A stretch of DNA of 64,000 nucleotides from Xanthobacter dioxanivorans. Its GTDB lineage: Bacteria; Pseudomonadota; Alphaproteobacteria; Rhizobiales; Xanthobacteraceae. The DNA lies in NCBI RefSeq assembly GCF_016807805.1, contig NZ_CP063362.1, positions 5,684,501 through 5,748,500 of the forward strand, written 5' to 3'. The position numbers and the translations under genes were made by a program. Within the stretch, counting starts at the first letter, position 1; each line of letters opens with the position of its first letter. This document shows positions 24,475-33,102 of the stretch, one piece after another. Below the pieces are notes generated by a model. That model was not told where the DNA came from and made no database searches. It was given only the letters and a program-made list of their open reading frames with translations.

Positions 24475-25740
24475 CTATTCTCCCGCGAGACGCAGGGGCG
24501 CGCGCACCGCCGCCTCCGCCCGCCGCAGGCGGTCCTCCGCCGCGGCGATGTAGGCGCGGGTCAGCGGCACCGCCTCCTGCCGGCGGGCGAGCTGGATCTG
24601 GAACACGTTCAGCCCCTGGTGGCGGAACGCCATCTCGCTGGCGGCGAGGTAGAATTCCCACATGCGGCAGAAGCGCTCGTCGGTGAGCCGCGCCGCCTCC
24701 TCCCAGCGGGCGCGGAAGCGCTGGCGCCAGGCCTTGAGCGTCTGCGCATAGTGCAGCCGCAGCAGCTCCACGTCGGTGACGACGAGCCCCGCCCGCTCGA
24801 TGTGCGGCAGCACCTCGGACAGGGCCGGGATGTAGCCGCCGGGGAAGATATACTTGGCGATGAAGGGATTGGTCACCCCCGGCGGATCGGCGCGGCCGAT
24901 GGCGTGCAGCAGCATCACCCCGTCCTCCTTCAGCAGGCTTTTCGCCTTGCGGAAGAAGGCGCCGAAATGGTCCACCCCCACATGCTCGAACATGCCCACC
25001 GACACGATGCGGTCGAACGGGCCCGCCACGTCGCGATAATCGCGCAGCTCGAAGTTCACCCGCTCGGCGAGGCCGCGCTCGGCGGCGCGGGTGCGGGAAA
25101 GGGCCAGTTGCTCCCGGGAGAGGGTGACGCCGGACACCTTCGCCCCCGCCATCTCGGCGAGGTAGAGGCCGAGCCCGCCCCAGCCGGAGCCGATGTCGAG
25201 CACGTCCAGGCCCTCGCGCTCCAGCACCAGCTTGGCGGCGATGTGCCGCTTCTTGGCCAGCTGGGCGTCGTCCAGGCTTTGCCCCTCATGCTCGAAATAG
25301 GCGCAGCTGTACTGCCGGTCGTCATCGAGGAAGAGGGAATAGAGCCGCCCGTCGATGTCGTAATGATGCGCGACGTTGCGCTGCGCCCGGTCCCGCGGAT
25401 TGAACTGGGCGATCCGCCGCGACAGCCGGCGCGCGAGGTACAAGAGCTTCGCCGGCACCGTGGGGTTGATCGCGAGCGGCTGGGACATGACCAGGTCGAG
25501 GAAGTCGGCGATGCTCCCCTGCTCCATCACCAGCGTGCCGTTCATGTAGGCCTCGCCGAGCTTCAGCTCCGGGTCGAGGCAGATGCCGCGCTCGGCCGCC
25601 GGGCAGGTGATTCGCACGGCCACCGGTGGTTTGCCCGGCGGGGCCGTTCCCAGGCGCAGGGTTCGACCCGATGCGGTCGTCAACGTCAACGCGCCACGCA
25701 CAATCACACGTCGCAGGACACTTTCCAGCAACCGCTCCAT
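24475..25740 (-). CDS. cfa: Cyclopropane-fatty-acyl-phospholipid synthase
   Basis: This enzyme uses S-adenosylmethionine to cyclopropanate unsaturated acyl chains in membrane lipids. The 421-residue protein has an N-terminal domain with LGEAYMNGTLVMEQG near residue 60, then YDIDGRLYSLFLDDDRQYSCAYFEHEG near residue 126, the SAM-binding motif VLDIGSGWGGLGLYLA near 179, and the FEHVGVDHF motif near 238. The full length and conserved motifs suggest an active enzyme. It has its own promoter region because 370 bases separate it from rplI on the same strand. Confidence 0.94.
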   Translation of the reverse strand: MERLLESVLRRVIVRGALTLTTASGRTLRLGTAPPGKPPVAVRITCPAAERGICLDPELKLGEAYMNGTLVMEQGSIADFLDLVMSQPLAINPTVPAKLLYLARRLSRRIAQFNPRDRAQRNVAHHYDIDGRLYSLFLDDDRQYSCAYFEHEGQSLDDAQLAKKRHIAAKLVLEREGLDVLDIGSGWGGLGLYLAEMAGAKVSGVTLSREQLALSRTRAAERGLAERVNFELRDYRDVAGPFDRIVSVGMFEHVGVDHFGAFFRKAKSLLKEDGVMLLHAIGRADPPGVTNPFIAKYIFPGGYIPALSEVLPHIERAGLVVTDVELLRLHYAQTLKAWRQRFRARWEEAARLTDERFCRMWEFYLAASEMAFRHQGLNVFQIQLARRQEAVPLTRAYIAAAEDRLRRAEAAVRAPLRLAGE

Positions 25741-26110
25741 CGGCCGCCTCCGTCAATCGTCAGTGCAGAACCTTTCTCTCCGCTCCCGGCCCGGAGCGCC
25801 CGTTCGCCGGACAAAGCGCATGGCGCGCCATGGCCCCGCTCGCGTGACAACGCTCCAGATCGGCTTCGGTTCACCCGCCCCTCGGGACCCGACACCGTGC
25901 GCCAGGATGGCCGCAACAGGTTTCATGAAACCACCAAGCCCGTGGTGCCGCAATATTGGAGGCGCGCGGGCACGCTTTCATCTTGGTCACGTGGGCGCGA
26001 GTGGGCGAAAAAGTCGTGCGGAAACGCAAAAACGGCGCCCCGGCCTGGCCGGGACGCCGCTTCTTACCTAACGGAATGCACCCTCCGACTGGCGGAGGGA
26101 GAAGAGAACC
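25741..26110. other. Intergenic region between cfa and rplI
   Basis: No gene is supported. It contains the rplI terminator near 26028-26060, a small hairpin at 26081-26099 (CCCTCCG with CGGAGGG), and the unlocated cfa promoter, which should lie in the left-hand 250 bases. Confidence 0.5.
26028..26060 (-). terminator. Rho-independent terminator of the rpsF-rplI operon
   Basis: Read on the minus strand, GCGGCGTCCCGGCC, a short loop and CCGGGGCGCCG form a stem followed by TTTTTGCG. It sits about 50 bases after the rplI stop. Confidence 0.8.
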
Positions 26111-26692
26111 TCAGCCCTCGGAGCCTTCCTCGGCCTCGAGCTCGGCGGCGATCTCGGCGCGCTCGATGGCGAGCTCGGCCTCGATCTCCGCATCCTCGTC
26201 GCGGGCGGTGCGCACGTCCTCGCCGCGGGCCTGACGCTCGGCCTCGTCGGCGTTGCGGGCGACATTGACCTTCACGGTCACTTCCACTTCCGGGTGGAGC
26301 GTCACCGGCACGATGTGCACGCCCAGCGTCTTGATCGGGTGGTTGAGGACGACCTGCTGGCGATCGATGGTGAAGCCGGCCGCGGTGAGGCCGTCGGCGA
26401 TGTCACGGGTGGAGACCGAGCCGTACAGCTGGCCGCTCTCGCCCGCCTGGCGGATCATCGCCACGCTCTGGCCGGCGAGCTTCTCGGCCACCGCCTCGGC
26501 GTCCTTGCGGCGCTCCAGGTTGCGGGCCTCAAGCTCGATCTTCATGGTGTCGAAGCGGTCCTTGTTCGCCTTGGTGGCGCGCAGGGCCTTGCCGTTCGGC
26601 AGCAGGAAGTTGCGGGCGTAGCCGTCGCGCACCTTCACCACTTCGCCCATCTGGCCGAGCTTGGCGACGCGCTCGAGAAGAATGATTTCCAT
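26111..26692 (-). CDS. rplI: 50S ribosomal protein L9
   Basis: The 193-residue protein starts [21 protein letters not shown] and has the L9 loop [14 protein letters not shown] (residues 23-36), a long connecting helix, and a second RNA-binding domain with [15 protein letters not shown]9 spans from the L1 stalk base and affects frame maintenance. The C-terminal tail beyond residue 150 is an acidic, alanine-rich extension ([25 protein letters not shown]), longer than in E. coli L9 but normal in Rhizobiales. It is the last gene of the rpsF operon. Confidence 0.97.
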   Translation of the reverse strand: MEIILLERVAKLGQMGEVVKVRDGYARNFLLPNGKALRATKANKDRFDTMKIELEARNLERRKDAEAVAEKLAGQSVAMIRQAGESGQLYGSVSTRDIADGLTAAGFTIDRQQVVLNHPIKTLGVHIVPVTLHPEVEVTVKVNVARNADEAERQARGEDVRTARDEDAEIEAELAIERAEIAAELEAEEGSEG

Positions 26693-26744
26693 TTTCGTTT
26701 CTCCTGTCTCGTGTTCGGTTGAATTCTCTAGGATCGGGAACGGG

Positions 26745-27710
26745 TCAGCGATCGTTGGCGGCGGGCGGGGCGGCGCCGCTGCTCATCCGGGCGCGAAAAT
26801 CGAACATGCCGTCGACGAAGCCGAGCACCGCCATGGCGATGACCGGCCAGCCGAGCACGGCCGCCGTGAGCCAGAGCCCGGCGAGGATGACGAGGCGCGC
26901 CGAATGGCCCCTTGTGACGGCGTGCACCACGGCGAAGCCGGCTAGGGCGTAGGCGCACACGAGGGTCGCCGCCGCCGCCGAGGCGGACAGGCCGATCATG
27001 GCGCCGGCCATGCTGACGCCCACCGCCACCGCCAGCGCCAGCGACGTGGCCGGCGGCACGCGCAGCGCCGCCAGGGCCGGCCAGGGACGCTTGAGGCGGC
27101 CGGAGACCAGCGCCGCCCGGGCGGCGAGATAGAGGCACAGCAGTTGCGCCATCATGCCCATCACCGCCGCCAGCCCCGGCAGGAGGCCGGCGATGAGCGC
27201 CCCGAAGGCCGCCGGATCGACGCCGGCGAGGCCCTCGGCGGGGGCTCCCTGGCCCGCCACCAGCGCCTCGAAGGTGGCGATGACGGCAGCGCGATAGCCG
27301 TCATAGCCGCCCGGCATGGAGGCCAGCGCCACGGTGACCGCGATGGTGGAGAAGGCGGCGGCCAGCAGCACCAGCCCGCCCACCGGGAACCAGACCAGCC
27401 CGTCGCGGGCGGCCGGATCGGGCCGGGCGAGCATGGCGGCGTAGGACAGGCCGAAGGCCGGTCCGCCGAGCCCGAGGAGATAGGTGAGGAGGAAGGTGCC
27501 GCCGAACACCAGCGCGATCCCGGCCCCCGCCAGCCCCACCGCGAGAAGCGCGGCCAGCGGCGAGAAGGCGATGCCGGCGATCATCACCGGAAGGGGCGAC
27601 AGGTAGAAAAGCGGGACGGCCAGGATCGATCCCGCCGCGGCACCGGCGGCAAGAAGGGCGGAGGCCGCACCGGCGGCCACGGCGATGATCAGGATCGGTC
27701 CCATCGACAA
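26745..27710 (-). CDS. DUF2232 membrane protein
   Basis: The 321-residue protein has about eight hydrophobic segments, starting with [38 protein letters not shown]. It belongs to the DUF2232 family (related to YybS), which in alphaproteobacteria is encoded between rpsR and rplI, as here. The family is thought to have a transport or membrane-organising role, but nothing is established. Low-complexity Ala/Gly/Leu composition makes motif reading difficult. Start at 27710 (or two codons downstream) is uncertain by a few residues. Confidence 0.85.
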   Translation of the reverse strand: MSMGPILIIAVAAGAASALLAAGAAAGSILAVPLFYLSPLPVMIAGIAFSPLAALLAVGLAGAGIALVFGGTFLLTYLLGLGGPAFGLSYAAMLARPDPAARDGLVWFPVGGLVLLAAAFSTIAVTVALASMPGGYDGYRAAVIATFEALVAGQGAPAEGLAGVDPAAFGALIAGLLPGLAAVMGMMAQLLCLYLAARAALVSGRLKRPWPALAALRVPPATSLALAVAVGVSMAGAMIGLSASAAAATLVCAYALAGFAVVHAVTRGHSARLVILAGLWLTAAVLGWPVIAMAVLGFVDGMFDFRARMSSGAAPPAANDR

Positions 27711-27834
27711 GCTGTCCCGCTGGCGCGGTTAGAGGCGGGTCTGAAGCCCGCCCCAGCTGACGCCCCGGGATCTGCTGCCCGCGGCGCGTCGGCCTAGAAG
27801 AAGACGCCCTCCCCGGCGGGGAGGGCGGATGACA

Positions 27835-28104
27835 TCAGCGGATCACGAAGGGCAGCAGGCCCAGGAACCGCGCGCGCTTGATGGCGGCGGAGAGGTCGCG
27901 CTGCTTCTTGGCGGAAACCGCCGTGATGCGCGAGGGGACGATCTTGCCGCGCTCGGAGATGTAGCGCTGCAGGAGCCGCACGTCCTTGTAGTCGATCTTC
28001 GGCGCGTTGGGGCCGGAGAAGGGGCAGGTCTTGCGACGACGGAAGAAGGGGCGGCGCTGACCGCCGCCACCGCCGGCAGCACCACCGGACTGAGCGAACG
28101 CCAT
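27835..28104 (-). CDS. rpsR: 30S ribosomal protein S18
   Basis: The 89-residue protein has the S18 core [55 protein letters not shown] at residues 25-79, with a glycine-rich N-terminus typical of the group. S18 pairs with S6 on the platform of the small subunit. Its start overlaps the stop of rpsF by one base (TGATG), so translation is coupled and stoichiometry assured. Confidence 0.98.
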   Translation of the reverse strand: MAFAQSGGAAGGGGGQRRPFFRRRKTCPFSGPNAPKIDYKDVRLLQRYISERGKIVPSRITAVSAKKQRDLSAAIKRARFLGLLPFVIR

Positions 28105-28559
28105 CAGACTTCCTCCTCGCCGTGGGTTTCTTCAGTCGGGCGCGGACGGCGCGGGCGGTCCTCGCGGCCACCGAAGCCGCGGTCGCCACGATCACCCCGG
28201 TCGCCGCGGTCACCACGCTCGCCGCGATCGTCGCGGTCGCGCTTCTGCAGCATGGCCGAGGGGGTCTCCTCGTGCTCTTCCACGCGCAGGGTGAGGATGC
28301 GCAGCACGTCCTCGTCGATGCGCTGCTGGCGCTCCAGCTCCTGCACCGCCGCCGCGGGGGCGGTGATGTTCATGAGCGTGAAGTGGGCCTTGCGGTTCTT
28401 GTTGATGCGATAGGTGAGGGACTTGACGCCCCAATACTCGGTCTTGCCGACCGAGCCGCCATTCGCCTCGATGACACCCTTGAACCGGGTGGTGAGTTCC
28501 TCGACCTGCTGCGCCGTCACGTCCTGGCGCGCGAGGAACACGTGCTCGTAAAGCGGCAT
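28104..28559 (-). CDS. rpsF: 30S ribosomal protein S6
   Basis: The 151-residue protein starts [22 protein letters not shown] and shows the S6 fold motifs [26 protein letters not shown] (residues 40-65) and [23 protein letters not shown]. The C-terminal tail from residue 108 is a charged repeat of Asp-Arg-Gly triplets ([13 protein letters not shown]), an intrinsically disordered extension. S6 forms a dimer with S18 and in some bacteria the pair represses this operon through its mRNA leader. A promoter candidate lies about 190 bases upstream. Confidence 0.98.
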   Translation of the reverse strand: MPLYEHVFLARQDVTAQQVEELTTRFKGVIEANGGSVGKTEYWGVKSLTYRINKNRKAHFTLMNITAPAAAVQELERQQRIDEDVLRILTLRVEEHEETPSAMLQKRDRDDRGERGDRGDRGDRGDRGFGGREDRPRRPRPTEETHGEEEV

Positions 28560-28752
28560 GTGTTCATGTGCCTTTCGTTTTCACTTCCGCCCACCGGCGC
28601 CAAGCCCTTCTTGCCTTGAAAGGCGCGAAGCTCGGAAGGCGGGGACACGGGACGACGGGCACTGGCCCTGCCCTTCCCTGTCGAGGCGGTGAATCGCCCG
28701 GGCACGAAAGAACCGTCCGTTCAGCCCCCGGCCGGGTGCGACGGAAGCGGGG

Positions 28753-28780
28753 CGTATAGCAGAATTTCCGGGGAAGGCAA
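28753..28780 (-). promoter_or_regulatory. Candidate promoter of the rpsF operon
   Basis: On the minus strand TTGCCT (28775-28780) and TATACG (28753-28758) are separated by 16 bases. This is the best sigma-70-like pair upstream of rpsF. Confidence 0.45.
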
Positions 28781-28810
28781 GGTTCAAGCGGGCCGGCGGG
28801 CCCGGAAGGC

Positions 28811-29008
28811 TCAGGCCGGCTCCGTCATCGCCGTGACGCTGTAAACGTTTCCGGCGGAATCACAGGGGGTCCGCGCACCGACCTGCCGGCCGTCCCCGAA
28901 GGGACCGGAGCGCACCTCGGTGCCGTCCTTGCGGAACCCCTCCCAATACGATCGCCGGTCGGGGCATCGTCGAGGGCCCGGCCGGTGGTCCAGATGCGCT
29001 CCGCCTGA
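28811..29008 (-). pseudogene. Decayed fragment resembling a YwqK/MORN-type antitoxin protein
   Basis: Reading the minus strand, AERIWTTGRALDDAPTGDR appears in one frame, and then, after a one-base shift near 28948, YWEGFRKDGTEVRSGPFG, GRQVG and SAGNVYSVTAM continue in another to a stop at 28811. The W-FRKDGT-RSG-F-DG-QVG pattern is characteristic of short YwqK-family (MORN-like repeat) proteins. There is no start codon, because the fragment begins right behind the deacetylase stop. It seems to be a remnant. The family assignment is from memory of the pattern and is tentative. Confidence 0.35.
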
Positions 29009-29017
29009 AGGCGCTGC

Positions 29018-30094
29018 TCAGAACAGGCCGACGCTGGCCGGCGGACGCGGCGCCGCCGGCTTCGGCGCGGCGGCGGGCTTCACCCCGCCCGCGGCGCCGG
29101 GCTTCGCCGCGGCAGGCTTCGCCGCCGTGGAAGCGGACGCCGCCGGCTTCGGCTTCTTCTTCACCGGCGGGGTGTTCAGCGCCACCTTCGGCTCCGGCAT
29201 CGCCTTGTTCATGGCGATGAGCTGCGACACCGTCACGAACTTGTAGCCCTTGGCGAGGAGGTCATCGAACACCTTCGGCATGGCATCCACCGTGGTGGGA
29301 TGGATGTCGTGGACGAGGATGATCGCGCCCGAATGGACCCGCGAGACGATCCGGTCGTGGACCACCTGCGCATTGCGGTCCTTCCAGTCCAGCGGGTCCA
29401 CGGACCAGTAGATGAAGGTCGAGCCGAACTTCTCCCGCAGGTGGGCGCGCAGGGTCGCGGTCATGGCGCCGTAGGGCGGGCGCACATAGGCCGGCGCCTT
29501 GCCGGTGAGCTGCTCGATGACGGCATTGGTGTCGGCGATCTGCTTGTCGGCCGCGGCCACCGGGATCTTCGGCAGCTGCGGGTGATCCCACGAATGGTTC
29601 GCCACCTCGTGCCCCTGGGCGGCCATCTGCTTGATGATCGCCGGCGCGGCGACCGCGCGGCTGCCCAGCACGAAGAAGGTGGCCTTGATGCCGCGCGCCT
29701 CCAGCATCTTCAGCAGGCGCGGCGTCGTCTCCGGGTTGGGGCCGTCGTCGAAGGTGATGGCGATGTAGGGTCCGTCGACGAAGGCCGAGGAATAGGCGAC
29801 GAGATGCTGCGGCGAGGTGGTGGCGGATGACGCAGCCGACACCGACGTCGACACGACAGGCCCCGACATGGCCGATGTCGGGGGGGTGGTCGGGGTTGCC
29901 TCCGCCGTCGTCTGGGCGGTCGCATATCCGCCGCCGGGCGTCATGGTCACCAGGGGCCTGGCGGCGGGCGCCACCGGCTGGAGGGCCTGGCCGGCGACCG
30001 GCGAAAGACCCGCAAGGCCCACGGCGACAAATGCAAGAAATCCCCAGGAAGCCTTCACGGCGAACCACTTTCCATGTCTGATCCGGGCCAGCAT
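29018..30094 (-). CDS. Polysaccharide deacetylase (NodB homology, carbohydrate esterase 4)
   Basis: The 358-residue protein has a signal peptide (residues 1-35, ending VAGQA), a low-complexity Thr/Pro linker, and a NodB domain with motif 1 AITFDDGPNPETT (near residue 113), motif 2 NHSWDHPQL (H-x3-H metal ligands near 167), motif 3 VRPPYGA (near 204), and VDPLDW and ILVHDIH near the end. It removes acetyl groups from peptidoglycan or an exopolysaccharide. The C-terminus is an alanine/proline/lysine-rich tail. It is exported and may be cell-wall-bound. There is no partner gene nearby to tell the substrate. Confidence 0.92.
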   Translation of the reverse strand: MLARIRHGKWFAVKASWGFLAFVAVGLAGLSPVAGQALQPVAPAARPLVTMTPGGGYATAQTTAEATPTTPPTSAMSGPVVSTSVSAASSATTSPQHLVAYSSAFVDGPYIAITFDDGPNPETTPRLLKMLEARGIKATFFVLGSRAVAAPAIIKQMAAQGHEVANHSWDHPQLPKIPVAAADKQIADTNAVIEQLTGKAPAYVRPPYGAMTATLRAHLREKFGSTFIYWSVDPLDWKDRNAQVVHDRIVSRVHSGAIILVHDIHPTTVDAMPKVFDDLLAKGYKFVTVSQLIAMNKAMPEPKVALNTPPVKKKPKPAASASTAAKPAAAKPGAAGGVKPAAAPKPAAPRPPASVGLF

Positions 30095-30143
30095 TACCCG
30101 GATTCGGTCACACCCGTCGCATCACTTTCGCCCAACGCCTACG

Positions 30144-30210
30144 CACAAATTGTGAAGCATGAGAGGCAAAGCCTCAGGCTTCCGCAAAGTCAAGGGCTCT
30201 CGCCTTGACT
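30144..30210. promoter_or_regulatory. Cluster of inverted repeats upstream of fabD
   Basis: Three short dyads lie close together: CACAA-A-TTGTG (30144-30154), GAGGC-AAA-GCCTC (30163-30175) and AGTCAAGG-N7-CCTTGACT (30188-30210). The last includes a TTGACT that could be a -35 element. They lie 56 bases upstream of the fabD start and could bind a regulator of fatty-acid synthesis. Confidence 0.4.
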
Positions 30211-30265
30211 CGCCCACATTCCCGGTGTCTCTCCCCTCCCCAAATTTCAACCGGAGGACAGCGCC

Positions 30266-31252
30266 ATGACGGATGGGCCGCGTACAGGGTCTCATACCGC
30301 TTTTCTCTTTCCCGGCCAGGGCAGTCAGGCCGTGGGCATGGGCAAGGCGCTTGCGGATAATTTCGCCGCTGCCAAGGCGGTCTTCGACGAAGTGGACGCG
30401 GCACTCAACGAGAGCCTGAGCCGGGTGATCTGGGAGGGGCCCCAGGACGTGCTGACCCTCACCGCCAACGCCCAGCCGGCGCTCATGGCGGTCTCCCTCG
30501 CCACCCTGCGGGTGCTGGAAACCGAGGCGGGCCTAGACCTTTCCCGCGACGCCGCGTTCGTGGCCGGCCATTCGCTGGGCGAGTATTCCGCCCTGGCGGC
30601 GGCGGGGGCCCTCACCATCACCGAGGCGGCCCGCCTGCTGCGCATCCGCGGCCGTGCCATGCAGGAGGCGGTTCCGGTCGGCGAGGGCGCCATGGCGGCG
30701 CTGCTCGGCCTCGACTACGACCAGGCGGTCGCGGTGGCCGCCGAGGCCGCCGGCGACGATGTCTGCGAGGCCGCCAACGACAATGCCCCCGGCCAGGTGG
30801 TGGTCTCCGGCACCCGGGCCGCCGTGGAGCGCGCCATCCTCATCGCCAAGGAGAAGGGGGCGATGAAGGCGGTGCTGCTGCCCGTGTCCGCCCCCTTCCA
30901 TTGCCGCCTCATGGGCCCGGCCGCCGAGGCCATGGAGGTGGCGCTCTCCGGCTCCACCGTGATGACGCCGCGGGTGCCGGTGGTGGCCAATGTCCGCGCT
31001 TCCCCGGTGACCGACCCGGCGGAGATCGTGCGCCTGCTGGTGGAGCAGGTGACGGGCACCGTGCGCTGGCGCGAGAGCATCATCTACATGGCCGGCGCGG
31101 GGGTGAACCGGGTGGTCGAGGTGGGGGCCGGCAAGGTGCTGTGCGGCCTCGTGAAGCGCATCGACAAGTCGGTCGCCGCCAGCGCCGTGGGCACGCCGGA
31201 GGATGTGGCCGCCTATATCGCGGCCCGCGACGCCGCCGCCTCGGCGGCCTGA
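30266..31252 (+). CDS. fabD: Malonyl-CoA:ACP transacylase
   Basis: FabD moves malonyl groups from CoA to acyl carrier protein, starting type II fatty-acid synthesis. The 328-residue protein has FLFPGQGSQAVGMGK at residues 13-27, the nucleophile elbow GHSLGEYSAL with S103, and the catalytic histidine region SAPFHCRLM near residue 210. A GGAGGA ribosome binding site precedes the start. fabG follows after 232 bases, not with the tight spacing usual in operons. Confidence 0.97.
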   Translation: MTDGPRTGSHTAFLFPGQGSQAVGMGKALADNFAAAKAVFDEVDAALNESLSRVIWEGPQDVLTLTANAQPALMAVSLATLRVLETEAGLDLSRDAAFVAGHSLGEYSALAAAGALTITEAARLLRIRGRAMQEAVPVGEGAMAALLGLDYDQAVAVAAEAAGDDVCEAANDNAPGQVVVSGTRAAVERAILIAKEKGAMKAVLLPVSAPFHCRLMGPAAEAMEVALSGSTVMTPRVPVVANVRASPVTDPAEIVRLLVEQVTGTVRWRESIIYMAGAGVNRVVEVGAGKVLCGLVKRIDKSVAASAVGTPEDVAAYIAARDAAASAA

Positions 31253-31484
31253 GCGGCGGCACCGCCCCGGAGCCGCATTTTCCCGCTTGGCGGGCGCCCC
31301 TTGCTTGCGGGGCGGCGGCGGAAGCGGGCAAAAGGGCCGGATCGGCGCGCCCCGCACGCCCTGCGGCGCGCGCTCCGCTCAGCCTTCCCGCGCCAGCGGA
31401 AGGGGATGGCAGCGGGCTCGACGGTATCGCATACCCATCACCGGCCCCTGGGGCCAGACCAATCACGAGAGGACTGGGGCTTTC

Positions 31485-32228
31485 ATGTTCGACCTAACCG
31501 GCAAGACCGCGCTCGTCACCGGCGCCACCGGCGGCATCGGCGGCGCCATCGCCAAGGCGCTGCACGCCCAGGGCGCCACCGTCGCCGTCTCGGGCACCCG
31601 GCGCGAGGCGCTCGACACGCTCGCGACCGAACTCGGGGGCACCCGGGTGATCGTGCTGCCCTGCAATCTCGGCGACAAGGACGAGGTGGAGAAGCTGGTG
31701 CCCGCCGCCGAGGAGGCGCTGGGCGGGCATGTGGACATCCTCGTCAACAATGCCGGCATCACCCGCGACAACATTTTCATGCGTCTGTCCGACGAGGCGT
31801 GGGACCAGGTGATCGCGGTGAACCTCACCGCCGCCTTCCGCCTGTCGCGCGCGGCGGTGCGCACCATGATGCGCCGCCGCTCGGGCCGCATCATCTCCAT
31901 CACCTCCATCGTCGGCGTCACCGGCAATGCCGGCCAGGGCAACTATGCCGCCGCCAAGGCCGGCATGATCGGCATGTCCAAGTCGCTGGCGCAGGAAGTG
32001 GCCTCCCGCGGGGTCACGGTGAACTGCATCGCCCCCGGCTTCATCGCCACGCCCATGACCGACGCGCTCAACGAGAAGCAGCGCGAGGGCATCCTGAAGG
32101 CGGTGCCCGCGGCCAAGCTCGGCACGCCGGAGGACATTGCCGCCGCCTGCGTCTATCTCGCCTCCGACGAGGCCGGCTACGTCACCGGCCAGACGCTGCA
32201 CGTCAATGGCGGCATGGCCATGATCTGA
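31485..32228 (+). CDS. fabG: 3-oxoacyl-ACP reductase
   Basis: The 247-residue short-chain dehydrogenase has the NADPH-binding motif TGATGGIGG (residues 12-20), NNAG (88-91) and the catalytic Ser141, Tyr154 and Lys158 (SITSIVG...YAAAK). FabG reduces beta-ketoacyl-ACP. The start at 31485 has a GAGAGG ribosome binding site, and the longer frame from 31203 is rejected. The usual next genes acpP and fabF are absent from the following sequence, so this fab cluster is split. Confidence 0.95.
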   Translation: MFDLTGKTALVTGATGGIGGAIAKALHAQGATVAVSGTRREALDTLATELGGTRVIVLPCNLGDKDEVEKLVPAAEEALGGHVDILVNNAGITRDNIFMRLSDEAWDQVIAVNLTAAFRLSRAAVRTMMRRRSGRIISITSIVGVTGNAGQGNYAAAKAGMIGMSKSLAQEVASRGVTVNCIAPGFIATPMTDALNEKQREGILKAVPAAKLGTPEDIAAACVYLASDEAGYVTGQTLHVNGGMAMI

Positions 32229-32259
32229 CCGGCGCGGCCGGTCCTCGTCTCCCTTCTGG

Positions 32260-32292
32260 ATCGCCCGGCGCGGCTGCCTCGCGCCGGGCGAT
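32260..32292 (+). terminator. Hairpin terminator after fabG
   Basis: A 13-bp perfect stem (32260-32272 with 32280-32292) with a seven-base loop, 30 bases after the fabG stop. It lacks a clear T-run. Confidence 0.7.
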
Positions 32293-32600
32293 TGCGTTCG
32301 GGCATCCGAACACGGGACGCAGGTTCTGATCGCCCGTATCGGCGAGGCGGCCCCTCTCCCGCCTGTGGGGGACGGGGAAAGCGGTGCAGGCCTGCGACCT
32401 TCCGAAGCAAAGGCGGAGAAGGGAGTCCCTCTGCCTTCCCGCGGGCGGTGGAGGGGGAACGGTGCAAATCCAGAACCGGACACGACCGCCTTCCAGCGCC
32501 ACTTTTCCCCCCGGCGCTCTGCCCTTAATCTGCGCGTGTTTCAGCCCGGCCGCCGAATTATTCCGGCGGCGCCCATGTTTTGCATATTGGAGAAGCCGCC
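32293..32600. other. Intergenic region after fabG
   Basis: No gene, and specifically no acyl carrier protein gene, is present. Between 32345 and 32460 there are CCCTCTCCC/GGGG-type short repeats like the dispersed CCCCTCTCCC palindromes of proteobacterial intergenic DNA. The right end contains an AT-rich ATTATTCCGG...TTTGCATATTGG segment, which is the likely promoter of the next gene. Confidence 0.4.
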
Positions 32601-33020
32601 ATGGCGCGCGCCCTGACCGCCTATCTTTTTCGCGCCGACGTTCCAGCACGCGCGGCCCTGCAGACGGCCCTCGACGGCCTGAAGCTGAAGCTGGTGCTCG
32701 ATGACGGCTACCTGCCCCTCGTGTCGTCCGGCTACCTGCCCTGCACCCTCGACGGGGAGGATGCGGGCTTCACCATCCGCTTCCGCGAGGCCGACACCGA
32801 CCTCTCCAAGTTCCCCGCCCTTGCCGCAGCGATCGCCGGGCGGGATGTGGCGGTGGACGTCAAATGGAGCGGCGACGTGCGCGAGCAGGTGAGCGCCATG
32901 GGCGTGTGCGCCGCCCTCGCCGGCAGCTTCGGCGCCCTCGTGCACGACCCTGAAAAGGATGAGCTCCGTGATTCGGGCAAGCTCCTCGGCAGGGCAAAAG
33001 CGGGCCTCGAAGAGCTCTGA
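32601..33020 (+). CDS. Hypothetical protein, 139 residues
   Basis: The protein starts MARALTAYLFRADVPARAALQ and is a soluble alpha/beta protein with no signal peptide or membrane segment. Features that I can see are a central SGYLPCTLDGEDAGFTIRF strand region, DVKWSGDVREQVSAMGVCAALAGSFGALVHDPE, and a charged C-terminus. I do not recognise the family; the overall look (short, acidic, one domain) is consistent with an immunity or small binding protein, but there is no toxin gene nearby. The start has GGAGA eight bases upstream. The longer frame from 32580 is rejected. Confidence 0.65.
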   Translation: MARALTAYLFRADVPARAALQTALDGLKLKLVLDDGYLPLVSSGYLPCTLDGEDAGFTIRFREADTDLSKFPALAAAIAGRDVAVDVKWSGDVREQVSAMGVCAALAGSFGALVHDPEKDELRDSGKLLGRAKAGLEEL

Positions 33021-33043
33021 ACCGGGACGCGGGCCAAGAAAAA

Positions 33044-33065
33044 GGGGCGCCCGCAAGGGCGCCCC
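33044..33065 (-). terminator. Terminator between convergent genes
   Basis: A 9-bp GC stem (33044-33052 with 33057-33065) with loop GCAA is followed on the minus strand by TTTTTCTTGG, so it is a good rho-independent terminator for the parvulin gene at 33103. Confidence 0.8.
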
Positions 33066-33102
33066 CGGTCCATGACGTGCGACGCCGCCCGGCGCCGCGA
33101 TC

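Larger units (their letters stand above)
28560..29017. other. Intergenic region upstream of rpsF
   Basis: These 458 bases hold the leader and promoter of the ribosomal operon (right to left) and a decayed gene fragment at 28811-29008. The 190-base leader between the predicted start of transcription and rpsF is long enough for an S6:S18-binding RNA structure, but I cannot confirm one by eye. Confidence 0.5.

Noticed and set aside
32293..32600. acpP between fabG and the next gene
   Set aside because: No frame contains the DSLD phosphopantetheine motif or the acidic acyl carrier pattern.
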